Assembly: GCF_014133895.1 (NCBI RefSeq)
Contig: NC_050733.1
Coordinates: forward strand, 620,001 to 684,000
Direction of reading: 5' to 3'
Origin: Torulaspora globosa
Taxonomy: Eukaryota; Ascomycota; Saccharomycetes; Saccharomycetales; Saccharomycetaceae
Length of the DNA: 64,000 bases
Part shown: in pieces, positions 7,477 through 17,500 of the stretch
Position numbering within the stretch: position 1 is the first letter of the stretch
Layout of the letters: each line of letters starts with the position of its first letter
The notes under the pieces: generated by a model
Databases searched by the model: none
Seen by the model: the letters and a program-made list of their open reading frames with translations, nothing else
What the model was told of the DNA's origin: nothing
Program-made: the position numbers and the translations under genes

Positions 7477-9147
7477 ATGGAGATTCGAATCACTGACTAC
7501 TTTACTGAACTGCTAAAGGACTATGGAATTGACACTGTTTTTGGCATTGTTGGTATCCCGATTGTCGAACTGGCAAATACCATGATTGCCCAAGGTATTC
7601 GGTTTATAGCATGTAGAAATGAGCAGTCGGCGTCCTATGCAGCTTCTGCTTATGGATATTTGACAGGCAAGCCGGGGATCCTATTAGTAGTTGGTGGGCC
7701 TGGATTGATTCATGCATTGGCCGGCATTTATAACTCAATGAGTAACAAATGGCCGCTTCTAGTGATTGCTGGAAGCACTGAAGATCCATACAAAGGTGGT
7801 TTCCAAGAGTTAGATCAGATCAGTCTGCTTCGTGGCCATTTGAAGTTCACCGGTAAGTTAAGCAAGGACCAGCAAAGCATTCAATTAATTACTTACGAGG
7901 CGATGAGGTTCGCAGTTGGTGGCATTCCGGGGGCCACATATATCGATTTTCCAGGTCGTCTAATCGAAGAGTCAATAGATGTAACAGGATCAAGAAATGT
8001 TAGATCTTTACCGAAAATTAAGTATGCTCCTGATCCAAAAGCAGTTTCAAAAGTCGCAGACCTTCTGTCCGACAGCAAAAACAAGAGAGTTCTGTTAGTG
8101 ATTGGTAAAGGTGCGGTAGAACACTCTGTTCAGTTGCGCAAATTTGTCGATGACTTCAACGTACCCTTTCTGCCAACTCCGATGGCAAAAGGTGTTGTTC
8201 CAGATTCGCATCCTCTGAACGTATCTTCTGCACGTTCTAAAGCGCTGAAAGAGGCCGAAGTCGTTCTCATTTTGGGAGCAAGATTAAATTGGATACTGCA
8301 TTACGGGCAGGCCCCCAAGTGGAATCCTAACGCCATTTTTGTCCAAGTAGACAATGATCCTACCTCCTTAGGTCAGAATAACTCTATGGGACTCAGCTAC
8401 GCATTGTGCGGGGACTTGGAGTTGACACTCAGGCAACTGACCTTTCCTTTGAGCCGCATTGGATGGAAGCATAATGGATTATCAAAGGAGCTGCAAGACT
8501 CAATCAGAGCGAATCAGGAAAAGCTACTGTTAAAGGAGACGTCAGCAACAAGTGCCATGTTGAACTACAACCAGGTTTATCACACGCTAAGACCTTTAAT
8601 CGACGATTCGCAAACAATCATAGTGTCGGAGGGGGCAAACACAATGGACATTGCTCGAATTTCGTTTCCAACAGACTATCCTAAACACAGATTAGACGCG
8701 GGGACCAATGCCACCATGGGAATTGGCTTGGGCTATGCCATTGCTGCGAAGCTTTCGGACCCTGAGAAAAACGTTATCCTTATTCAGGGAGACTCAGCCT
8801 ATGGATTCTCAGCAATGGAATTGGAGACGGCAGCAAGAAACCAACTGGCGCTGGTCGTCATTGTGATGAACAACAGCGGTATATACCATGGAACGCAACA
8901 GGACTCCTTAAGTAAAGCGCCCTCGACAGCCTTGAGCAAAGAATGTCGCTATGAGTTAGTCGGAAAGGGTCTTGGCACAAATGGATTTCTTGTCCGCACT
9001 TTGCCAGAGCTGAAAGCTGCTTTTCAAAAGGCTCTGAATGCATCGAGGACCGACAAAAGATCAAGTGTGATAAATGTTATCATCGAGCCTGGTGAACCGA
9101 GGAAGATAGCGTTTGGCTGGCAAACAGGTAAAAGACAATCATTATAA
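7477..9147 (+). CDS. PXP1: Peroxisomal ThDP-dependent 2-hydroxyacyl-CoA lyase/oxalyl-CoA decarboxylase-like enzyme
   Basis: A 556-residue thiamine-diphosphate enzyme with the usual three-domain layout: PYR domain (about 1-170), central nucleotide-fold domain (about 190-330) and PP domain (about 370-545). The catalytic Glu that activates ThDP is Glu49 in RNEQSA. The cofactor-binding signature runs from GDSAYGFSAMELET (from residue 438) to MNNSGIYHG, where GDS rather than GDG is normal for the oxalyl-CoA decarboxylase branch. S. cerevisiae YEL020C (Pxp1) is the ortholog and lies between MMS21 and TIM9, matching this order. The C-terminus is RQSL, a weak match to a peroxisomal PTS1. A TATA-like TATATAAGG precedes the gene at about 7397-7405. 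Confidence 0.92.
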   Translation: MEIRITDYFTELLKDYGIDTVFGIVGIPIVELANTMIAQGIRFIACRNEQSASYAASAYGYLTGKPGILLVVGGPGLIHALAGIYNSMSNKWPLLVIAGSTEDPYKGGFQELDQISLLRGHLKFTGKLSKDQQSIQLITYEAMRFAVGGIPGATYIDFPGRLIEESIDVTGSRNVRSLPKIKYAPDPKAVSKVADLLSDSKNKRVLLVIGKGAVEHSVQLRKFVDDFNVPFLPTPMAKGVVPDSHPLNVSSARSKALKEAEVVLILGARLNWILHYGQAPKWNPNAIFVQVDNDPTSLGQNNSMGLSYALCGDLELTLRQLTFPLSRIGWKHNGLSKELQDSIRANQEKLLLKETSATSAMLNYNQVYHTLRPLIDDSQTIIVSEGANTMDIARISFPTDYPKHRLDAGTNATMGIGLGYAIAAKLSDPEKNVILIQGDSAYGFSAMELETAARNQLALVVIVMNNSGIYHGTQQDSLSKAPSTALSKECRYELVGKGLGTNGFLVRTLPELKAAFQKALNASRTDKRSSVINVIIEPGEPRKIAFGWQTGKRQSL

Positions 9148-9982
9148 GACTATCCCATCCTCGAAAAAGCAATGCATGCTAAAGCGGCTGTTTGTCTCCC
9201 AGCCTATGTGAAAGAAATCGCGATTCTTAACTAGCACGCATTAAGGCCGTGAAATGATCCGCGAAACAGGTCCGTCGGTGGCATTATGCAACCAACACCA
9301 GATAGGGCAATTCTAGGAAAAACATCCATGCCCCATTATAAGTCGGATATATGTCAGATTTGACTACTTCTTTCATAAGAGAACTCATATGAATACGCTT
9401 CAATCTTTACCACCGGAATCGGAGAGTGTGTAACAAAACAGCGCCAGCCGATGCTTCTTGCAGCCATTGTAAGCATGGTTGCGTGTTGGACTTCGCACCA
9501 TGTTAGCCTAAAAGTTACTAGTACACCTTGGGTACATCAGCATAGCAGGACGTTGGTCCCAACCAGAAGTAACATGACTTTACGGTTAACCTTTATCTAC
9601 CTATCTTCTAGGAGCTGGCAGTCCGAGCAATGCAAACCACAGTAACACCACCGTCCCAATGAGTTTGATGACCTAACCCAGTTTAATTCAATGGCTTCCA
9701 GAGCAACTGAATCGTCTATCCAAAAAAACCTCACACTCTATTAGAGTTCGAGATCCTCGAAATCAGCTTCCATGTTTTGTACCCAGACGAGCGCTTGGTG
9801 TTGATGGTCTTAGACGTCGAAAATCATCGATGGCACATCGATCACCCCCTTCCACATGCTTTGGACATATAGCTAAGAGAATGGTATGCATCTTCATAGC
9901 CATGTGGGAAGCGAGCTAGCGAGACATTTAAAAGGGACCCAATCGGGAGCTATCAGGCAAGGTTTCCCTCGGATACACAGTC
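9148..9982. other. Gene-poor stretch with short decayed frames
   Basis: No intact gene is visible. Two short plus-strand frames look mildly protein-like: one starting at 9451 with a hydrophobic N-terminus (MLLAAIVSMVACW), and one open from 9711 to 9872 in another frame (includes EFEILEISFHVLYPDERLV). They are in different frames from each other and from the pseudogene at 9983, so they may be fragments of one or more dead genes or chance. Confidence 0.4.
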
Positions 9983-10993
9983 ATGAATATGATAAGCACT
10001 TCTGTCACATACGTTTTCACATTAGTCACATTAGTTCATGTTGCTGTTGCCCAGCGGCAGTAGATGACCACTAATCATTACGCTCCTAACAACTACACCG
10101 AAGTCTTCCTGACCTGCCTAGGAAGGAAGTTAGACGTACTTGCTTATAATGTCAGCAACGACCCTCTAAACGGGATTGGATTGATGCCCAGCGATAGTCG
10201 CAGGCTAAACAATACCGAGCATTCAGCGATATCAAAATGTATAGAGCCATCAGGAGCTCACGAGCACTTCATCTACCAGGACGCATTATACGGAGATGAT
10301 TGGACTACTATGTCAGTGCCACTCGCAGTGCTACGTACAGGGTTTGATTATATTGCTGATGCACTGGCCGGAGGACAAGAGCCATCAACGACAGCCCTGC
10401 TAAAAGGAATGGCGCGGTAGGTATGATCTGGTTGGAAACCGACAAGACTTGCGGCAGCAGAGACAACGGGCCTTTTCAGGGATGAATGGCAGTGCTTCAA
10501 TCCTCGAAACGTGAAGCATAGATTATCCTAGGAGAGAACGAAAAAGCCTATCCACCACGATTCACATCCACTACGACCGGTCCAAAACTGGGTCTTTAGA
10601 GATTTCTTGGCAAAATTATCAGGAATTCTGCAGCCAGAATACCACCACGATCTGATGAACCAGTTGTACAATTGCCGGCAAAGCTCGGGAATGAAGGGCT
10701 CGCCTGGAGCTAGGTACCGCTACTCCAGCAGAGCTTTTTCCCGGTAGCCAGATTGGTTAAAACCTGAATGGACTGAAACCAGACCTTCAGAAACTAGTTG
10801 GACAAGAAATGACAATAGCTAGCATTCTACCACACATAGGCAGTACGGCCCATGCACGTGGACGCAATCCATGCTGGATTGCAGGGAATTGCAACCTCAA
10901 GTTAACCCGCAAGAACGGCAGCTGCTCATGAAGCTTGAAATTTGCTTCAGATGCTGGGCAGGAAAGTTCTGCCTGAAATCCAGTGTACATTAA
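9983..10993 (+). pseudogene. Decayed gene for a predicted secreted, N-glycosylated, cysteine-containing protein
   Basis: One plus-strand reading frame of about 336 codons runs from an ATG at 9983 to a TAA at 10991-10993, interrupted by six stops: TAG at 10061, 10418, 10529, 10745 and 10820 and TGA at 10424. The first 26 codons form a convincing signal peptide with a hydrophobic core and an AVAQ-type cleavage site, and the first stop follows immediately. Downstream segments look like real protein: sequons NYT, NVS and NNT, and patches such as DDWTTMSVPLAVLRTG and WVFRDFLAKLSGILQPEY. The longest uninterrupted piece is 10064-10420 (118 codons). I do not recognise the family. A fast-evolving secreted protein lost in this strain is the likeliest reading; chance openness is possible for the parts after 10420. 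Confidence 0.55.
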
Positions 10994-11123
10994 GAAATAC
11001 TAAAAGCGACACAAGACAATCCACCCTTGGCCGGAGCGATGCAACGGATCCATCAAAGTTTAATATTCGACTTCTAATCTAAAATAAATATTTTATTTCG
11101 CATGAATTTTCGATTTCGGTTCC

Positions 11124-11177
11124 GTGCCTCGGTGGACGGGCGGCTGAACAGCCGTTCAGCTGCCGGCGTTCGAAACC
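11124..11177 (+). promoter_or_regulatory. RNA polymerase III A box and B box in the RPR1 leader
   Basis: GTGCCTCGGTGG at 11124-11135 resembles an A box and GTTCGAAACC at 11168-11177 matches the B-box consensus GTTCRANNCC. Both lie just upstream of the mature RNase P RNA, as in S. cerevisiae, where the RPR1 promoter sits in a transcribed leader that is later removed. Confidence 0.85.
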
Positions 11178-11191
11178 GAACCTCTCGAGTT

Positions 11192-11540
11192 TTAAATCAG
11201 TAGCAGCCTCTACGATTAAGAAACCTGCTTGCCCAAGGAGCCTACAGCTCATACATAGCAGGTGGGAAATTCGGTGAATCGCTACGGGACCCTAGAAAGC
11301 ACTCCAGCTTTCTAGCACCTTTCGCCCAGGCGAAATTTCCGTGAGGAGGGCCTGGGGAACCAGGCTCGCTGGTCGTGGTCATCAGAAATCAACTTGGGGT
11401 CCTCCGGGACACCGAGGATGGGAAGGCCACGGGAGTCCCGTTTAACTTGAGCTCTGCGCGAGCTGAAGGTTGTTGAGTGCAATCGTAGAGCTGATCAGCC
11501 AGCTGGTCAGAACCCGATACCGATTACTGCTGCTGTTTTC
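11192..11540 (+). ncRNA. RPR1: RNase P RNA
   Basis: This is the RNA subunit of nuclear RNase P, which removes 5' leaders from pre-tRNAs. Conserved blocks of yeast RPR1 are visible: TACGATTAAGAAACC near 11211, AGGTGGGAAATTCGGTG near 11260, GGGAACCAG near 11354, GAGTGCAATCGTAG near 11476 and CCCGATACCGATTACTGCTG near 11513. The helix formed by CTCTACGATT (11208-11217) and AATCGTAGAG (11481-11490) differs from the S. cerevisiae pair by compensating changes, which supports folding. The ends are estimates by alignment from memory. The gene sits beside TIM9, as in S. cerevisiae. A T10 run at 11552-11561 is the pol III terminator. Confidence 0.93.
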
Positions 11541-11551
11541 TCTCGATAATG

Positions 11552-11561
11552 TTTTTTTTTT
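11552..11561 (+). terminator. Pol III terminator of RPR1
   Basis: A run of ten T residues directly follows the last conserved block of RPR1 by about 25 bases, as expected for RNA polymerase III termination. Confidence 0.85.
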
Positions 11562-11687
11562 AAGTATTGCACTGCGGCGCTACCATATGAAACCATGCTA
11601 TCGGAAACCTGATCGAACGATCTCGCTAAAGATAGAGTTTGAATTATACCCAGCGTATATATGTACACGAATGCCTATCATGTGCTC

Positions 11688-11951
11688 CTAACGGCCCAGA
11701 CCTTGGCCAAGAGCTGCGTTTTGTTCCTGGAAACGCTGTCCCACACGCTCACTGTGCTTTAGAAACTTTTCGGAACACTTCATGATACAGCTTTGCTCTC
11801 TGCTAGTCAATTTGGAAGATGTGAAATCATTTACACAATCTGCGAAACATCTTTCGACTAAGTTGGAGTACAGACGCATGAAATCCTTCATTTGCTTCTG
11901 CTCCACCAATTTTTGGAACTCTTGTTGTTCCCTGCCGTTCAGTTGATCCAT
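11688..11951 (-). CDS. TIM9: Mitochondrial intermembrane-space chaperone Tim9
   Basis: An 87-residue small Tim protein, the same length as in S. cerevisiae. The twin CX3C motifs are Cys35-X3-Cys39 (ERCFADCV) and Cys55-X3-Cys59 (QSCIMKCS), which form two intramolecular disulfides. Tim9 pairs with Tim10 in a hexamer that escorts hydrophobic carrier precursors from the TOM complex to TIM22. The start is the ATG complementary to 11949-11951. It lies between RPR1 and URA3, the same neighbourhood as YEL020W-A. Confidence 0.96.
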   Translation of the reverse strand: MDQLNGREQQEFQKLVEQKQMKDFMRLYSNLVERCFADCVNDFTSSKLTSREQSCIMKCSEKFLKHSERVGQRFQEQNAALGQGLGR

Positions 11952-12135
11952 TTTGAAACCGGAGCCTGTTCGAGTGATTGATAGAGTACGTGGCTGCTAT
12001 GAGTCGACTGCTATCAACTGAAGTAGCTGCGTTGATATTAGCAGACCTGAAATTTTTCAGTCGAATCAGTGCGCTGCGGCGGGTAACGCCTCTTGGATCT
12101 ATTACGCTAGATGAACAGTGTATACTAATCGCTAA

Positions 12136-12942
12136 CTAGACGGCTCTGGCCTGGCATCTCTTTTCGTATGCCTTCCATCCGGCTGCACGGTAACGTTCGC
12201 CCTCCACTTTGGGGTCTCTTCCCTTCGCAAACAGGCCTCTGCCGACGATTATGATGTCGGAGCCCGTGGAGACAACTTCGTCCACGGTTCTGTACTGCTG
12301 TCCAAGAGCGTCGCCCTTGTCGTCGAGACCGACTCCCGGGGTCATGATCAGCCAATCGAAGCCCTCGTCTCTTCCGCCCATGTCTCTTTGGGCGATAAAC
12401 CCAATCACGAAGTCCTTGTCTGTCTTGGCAATCTCGACGGTGCCCTTTGTGTATTCGCCGTGGGCCAGCGAGCCCCTGGAAGAGAGCTCTGCGAGCATCA
12501 GAAGGCCTCTGGGTTCCGTAGTGGTTTCCTGGGCAGCCTGTTTGAGACCGGTGACAATCCCAGCGCCAGTGACACCGTGAGCGTTGGTAATATCGGCCCA
12601 CTCGGCAATCTTATAAACACCAGATGAGTACTGAAGCTTGACCGTATTGCCAATGTCAGCAAACTTTCTGTCTTCGAAGATCAAAAAATTGTGCTTGCTG
12701 GCCAGCTCTTTGAGAGGCTTGACTGTGCCCTCGAAGCTGAAGTCTGAGATGATATCGACATGGGTCTTCAGCAGGCAAATGTAAGGACCTAGGGTATCCA
12801 CCAATTTCAGCAGCTCGGCGGTCGTCTGAACGTCTACCGAAGCACACAGGTTCGTCTTCTTCTCATGCATCAGACTCAGTAGCTTTGAAGCAACGGGACT
12901 AGGATGGCGTGCAGCCCTCTCTTGATAAGTAGCAGTTGACAT
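12136..12942 (-). CDS. URA3: Orotidine-5'-phosphate decarboxylase
   Basis: A 268-residue protein (S. cerevisiae Ura3 is 267) that decarboxylates OMP to UMP in the last step of de novo pyrimidine synthesis. The active-site block [12 protein letters not shown] places Asp91, Lys93 and Asp96 in the catalytic tetrad, and the phosphate-binding C-terminal part IIVGRGLF is present near residue 229. The protein is complete with no odd substitutions seen. It is divergently transcribed from the carrier-like gene at 13143 across a 200-base promoter; I saw no clear Ppr1 site there. Confidence 0.97.
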   Translation of the reverse strand: MSTATYQERAARHPSPVASKLLSLMHEKKTNLCASVDVQTTAELLKLVDTLGPYICLLKTHVDIISDFSFEGTVKPLKELASKHNFLIFEDRKFADIGNTVKLQYSSGVYKIAEWADITNAHGVTGAGIVTGLKQAAQETTTEPRGLLMLAELSSRGSLAHGEYTKGTVEIAKTDKDFVIGFIAQRDMGGRDEGFDWLIMTPGVGLDDKGDALGQQYRTVDEVVSTGSDIIIVGRGLFAKGRDPKVEGERYRAAGWKAYEKRCQARAV

Positions 12943-13142
12943 CGGCTGGAATACTTGGGCTCTGGATCTTGTGGTGTCCTTATTGGTGTGTTATAGAGTG
13001 TTAAGAAAGCTCTTGTTAAAGCGATGCCTCGGCTGTCGATTATATCTAGAGCAGCTACAGCCAGAAATACGACAGATAAGCACTCGGGTAGAGCTCAATT
13101 GATTGGATCCTTGGCATACCAATCGATGCCAATGGGAGAAGA

Positions 13143-14450
13143 ATGAGTAGCGACGATGATAGTGCCAAAACAGCCTCCGCAAGCCAGCTGCCGTACGACA
13201 ACCGCAGTTCTTCCCTGATAGGAGCGTTGACCGCGGGTGGAAGATCAATAGTTTATCAAATGACTTCATTTTACCTCAGAACTCCCCTGAAGCTCTTTAG
13301 ACCTCCAAGGTTCGACTATCTGCACTATGTAAGGATCGTTCTCACTGGAGAAGAGAATGAGAGGGGGCTCCCGAATGATAGTGCATCCCACAGAAGATTG
13401 GGCGTTGCAAGATCTAAATACTTCAATTACCTGGAAAATTCGTCGCTTGGCATTCTGACCAAGGCTCTGAACAAATACGGATGGAAGGTAATTCCAGACA
13501 GAATTCTGCCGCCGCTGATAGTCAATTCTGCCACCGGTGTGGTGCTTTACACAACCTATCTGACATCTTTTAACCATTTTTCATCGAAATCGACTCCTAC
13601 GTCGTCTGCAAAGAATCCCTGGGACGTCTGGAGGTCGGGATTTGTGGCTGGCGCCATGCAAGCTTTAGTCTCAACGCCCATTGATGCCATCTATGCGAGA
13701 TCTTCCACCAGCGAGTTCCTCTCTGTTGCTAAAAAATATGATAGCCTTTGGATGTATGGTCTGGATAAGCTGAAGGAGATTGGAATGATCGGCTGCTTTG
13801 GCGGCTTTGGCCTAGCACTTGTAAAGGAATCTTTGGGGTTCGCAGTTTACTTCACCACTTTCGAGCTGATGAAAGGGCAAGTTTGTACATGGTTCAAGAC
13901 TGTGGTCAGGCAATACGCAGAAGTCAAGTATGTCATTCATAATACCAAACTGGCAGACTTGATACCGTCGACAACTCCTTCTCCACCAACAGAACAAGCA
14001 AAAATAGAGTTCCTATCAAAGAAGGAGGAAAAGTGGCTCAACAGGGCTTTCATATTTGTCGGAGGTGTGACTGCCGCATTCTTACTGCAGGTCGTCCAGT
14101 ATCCATTCAAGAAGATTCAAAAAATTCATCAATCCAGACTAGAAGCCTTCGATATAGTAAGCAGATCGCTTAACCATCAACCGGCAACTGCATCATCCCT
14201 TAGCAAAGCTACAAAAATATGGGTTTCAGAGCCGGCAAGCCGGCGCTTACATATCTATTACAACTCCTATTTGGACACATTTGAGCACGTTCTTTTCATC
14301 CATAAGAATACGAATTCCATGATGCGCTGGTTGTACAAAGGGTTTGCAAGAAACACATTAGCGATTATTCCTGGTACAACCGCGGGTCTGCTAATGCTAG
14401 ACTACATGCGTAGCTCGTTCGAGCAGTCCCTTCTTCAAGTGAATGATTAA
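13143..14450 (+). CDS. Divergent mitochondrial carrier-like protein
   Basis: A 435-residue protein that I cannot name. Parts match the mitochondrial carrier (SLC25) fold: GFVAGAMQALVSTPIDAIYAR (residues 166-186) carries the repeat-2 signature Px[DE]xx[KR], PFKKIQ (321-326) is a weaker repeat-3 version, and the C-terminal segment with FARNTLAIIPGTTAGLLMLD is typical of the last two carrier helices. The first repeat is hard to see, and long inserts (about 145-160 and 265-300) make it larger than the usual 300-residue carriers. That suggests an unusual carrier-like protein, in the manner of Ugo1, rather than a standard transporter. There is no counterpart between URA3 and GEA2 in S. cerevisiae as I remember it. 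The start is the ATG at 13143. Confidence 0.7.
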   Translation: MSSDDDSAKTASASQLPYDNRSSSLIGALTAGGRSIVYQMTSFYLRTPLKLFRPPRFDYLHYVRIVLTGEENERGLPNDSASHRRLGVARSKYFNYLENSSLGILTKALNKYGWKVIPDRILPPLIVNSATGVVLYTTYLTSFNHFSSKSTPTSSAKNPWDVWRSGFVAGAMQALVSTPIDAIYARSSTSEFLSVAKKYDSLWMYGLDKLKEIGMIGCFGGFGLALVKESLGFAVYFTTFELMKGQVCTWFKTVVRQYAEVKYVIHNTKLADLIPSTTPSPPTEQAKIEFLSKKEEKWLNRAFIFVGGVTAAFLLQVVQYPFKKIQKIHQSRLEAFDIVSRSLNHQPATASSLSKATKIWVSEPASRRLHIYYNSYLDTFEHVLFIHKNTNSMMRWLYKGFARNTLAIIPGTTAGLLMLDYMRSSFEQSLLQVND

Positions 14451-14597
14451 ACTGATGCGATTTGCGCTCGATTAATGCGCAGATGTATGAGCGATGATTT
14501 ATATGCTTTAACACTCTGTACTTAATTTGATATTCATTTCGACCCAATCGGACAGGCCAGGATCAGGAAATTCATGTCAGAACTAGGCAAGGACGAA

Positions 14598-17500
14598 TCA
14601 AGCTTCGCTCACATGTTCGTTTACTTCCTGTGATGAAGAGTTCTCTTCCTGCGAAAATTCCTTTTCTATCTTCTTCTTCTCGGTTATTAGTTCCTGCAGC
14701 TGCTTCTCGACCGCGGGCATGTCAACGAACTTGTTGTAAACGTTCAGAACTTTCAGGAAGGTCTGATTTGTCGCTAGTTTATTCCTCAAACAGTGCAAAT
14801 AAAATATCGAAATAACTGCGAGAATTTCCGGTATTGGAACGTTGTTCTCTTGTCTTGTAGCGTTGGATTCCAGCAGGGGTAACAGCCCGCCATCTATTAC
14901 TTCTTCTGCGGTGGTTATTTCTTCAGATGGGAAGTGGATTCTCTCCGTTATTGCCACACCGAGTGTCTTCAGTGAATAGGAGCGTATCTGCTGGCATGGG
15001 TTCAAACATTGGTGAGAAAGAGCCTGAATGAGTGCTATTGTCTCGCTTTTCGTAAGTCTTAATGTAGTCACTTCTTCATCGAGTAAAAGGCTGGTTAGAT
15101 TAATCGACTTCAAAGACAGTTCAACGACGTCTTGATAAGGATTTTCTTTGTCCACTTTTTGTCCTTTGCGAACCAGACGATCGTACTCCTGTTCCCATTT
15201 ACTTCCGATGGCACCAGCAGATGAGATTTCATCCAGAAGGCCTAAAATCCACATGAAATTTTTCTCGGTCAAATCACCGTCTGATTTTAAAAGACATCGT
15301 TCTAGAAATTGATAAATTTCCTTGGTATGCCTTCTTATGGCGGCCAGGGATCTGAGAAGTTTCCAAAACCCGGCATCCTTCAAGATATGCTTCCGATTTT
15401 GTCCATTTTCGGTCAGCCCCAGAATTCCATGCAAAACCTCACTCCCAGCATCTCCGGCGAAGTACTTCTGAGTAAAGACTTCATTCTTCCCCAACAGATC
15501 TTTGTTAATTAATTCTAGGAGAGGTGAATGACATTCATCAACAGCCGAGAGAAGAAGCATCCTGTAGGAGGCCAATCTCATCACCGCTGCTTTTGATAAC
15601 GTAACTGATTGTGATAGCGCGGTAACCCGATCCAACAATATGGATGCCACATCCTCACCAAGGTTGTGAATATGCAATAGGGCAACAGATAGCTCAACGA
15701 GGAAGAGCATCTCGCTTTCGAAAAATCGACCGTTTTCCGATGATATATCTTTTTTTATAGAGCTCAACAAAACCTTCACTAGATTTGCTGCGATATTCGT
15801 CTCGTTGCGGAAAACAGAAGAGGCGACATCAGTAGATGCAATGCATTGAATGGCTTTGATGGAAGCATCTATCTCTTCTTCCGTAGGCTCCTCATCTCCT
15901 TTCAGATATGACGCGAACGCTGAAAGTAGACCCTTGTTTTCTCTGGCTTTCTTGATTGAGATCTCAGGTTCGGGTCTCCTCAAGCTGCCAAGTTTCAGTC
16001 TTTGCTGTATTTCGGGAAAAACGTCTGGGCTGATCAATAAGTTCTCATAAAGTACTAATATCACCTGAACAATTTTCGACCACAATTCATCATTGATGAC
16101 ACCAGGACTATTCTTTCTGCGAAGTATACGGAATAACACTACCAGACAAAGCTGACCTTTGAAAGACCTTCCCAATCTAACGGATTCTGTGCTTACCACA
16201 ATACTGGTATTGCAGTCTTCCATCGCTATCTCCACCAGCGGAATTTCATCAGCATCTGATGATTGTCTCTTGGCAGTAGAAGCTGCAGGAACTAAAGTCG
16301 TCAGCTCGGATATCCTGCCAAGTATATCGTTATACAGGCCTTTGATATTGAAAAACGATGCAATGTAAGAGCACTTGTCAATACTCGTAAGCATTCGAGT
16401 GGAGATGTGGTCATCGGAGGCAACCTGGAATATTTTGAAAAGAGTTTTAGCAATAGAGCTTCCGACCTGCTTGAAAATAGCTTTATCAAAATGTGCCAAT
16501 TCTTCAGGACTTAATCCCTCGATTGCGCTGGTTGAATCTTTGGCGATCTCTGTCAAGACTGTCGCTGAAGAGATCAGATTATTCCAAGCATCCTCGAACC
16601 ATCTGTCATTTCCATGGTGTTCTTCTGGCATTACGATCTCCTTATCACGTATCGAAGAGTATATTCTCTCCAGGTACCACGTTGGGAAGTCCTTCTGGTT
16701 GTAGCAACCCTTTAAGTTGCCTGAATAATCTTCGTAAGACATATGCTCTTTAACCTGCGGATTATGCAGATCTGTATTAAGCATGATTATGGAATAGCTC
16801 AAGATGAAGACGGAATCGGCATCAGGTTGTACCGCCCTCACGTCATCTGTAGCTTCATTATTAATCTCGTTTGAATCATAACTCTGACACTCCACATATC
16901 TGGCGGAAAACGCTTCTATTATTCTTTCAATCTGCTGCGACTCACCAGGTAAACGAAACTTTGTCAACAAAATTCTGATGGCTTCGTCCACCCTCAAGCC
17001 TTTGAAATCAAAAAGATCGATAAACTTTCGCAGCAGAGTTGCTTTCGTTGGATCACAAAGTAAAAGACCGATCGTTTTCTTGTTCATCCGACTGTTATTC
17101 TCGAATAAGAAGCCTGAAATAGCTTCCTCCGTATTGGACTTGATAAAACCCTTCTCAATTAGGAGGGGAATTCCTTTTTTAGGTTTGTCATTAAAAATTG
17201 TAGCGCATTTAATGAACTCCTTTTTACGTTCCCGCTGTTCAAGTAAGTGGATGCTGGCATCTCCGGAGAGGAATATCTCCCTGTTCACACTTTGCAGGTG
17301 ATCATACATTTCATCAATAAAATATACGAGACCTTCCAAGCAAATGGGTGGTACACTGTCCGTGGTTGTGAGTGCTGCTTCCGGTAGGGCCAGCTTTGTC
17401 AGGGAATTCAGGAATTGAATTGACAAATCTGCTCTGTCGAGGTTGCAATCAAAAGTAATGAAAGTTGACGTAAAAAAACATGGGAAGCGAGTCCAAAGAA

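Noticed and set aside
9983..10993. Alternative genetic code or programmed TAG readthrough
   Set aside because: Every intact gene in the window uses TAG, TAA and TGA as ordinary stops, and a TGA also interrupts this frame, so gene decay is simpler.
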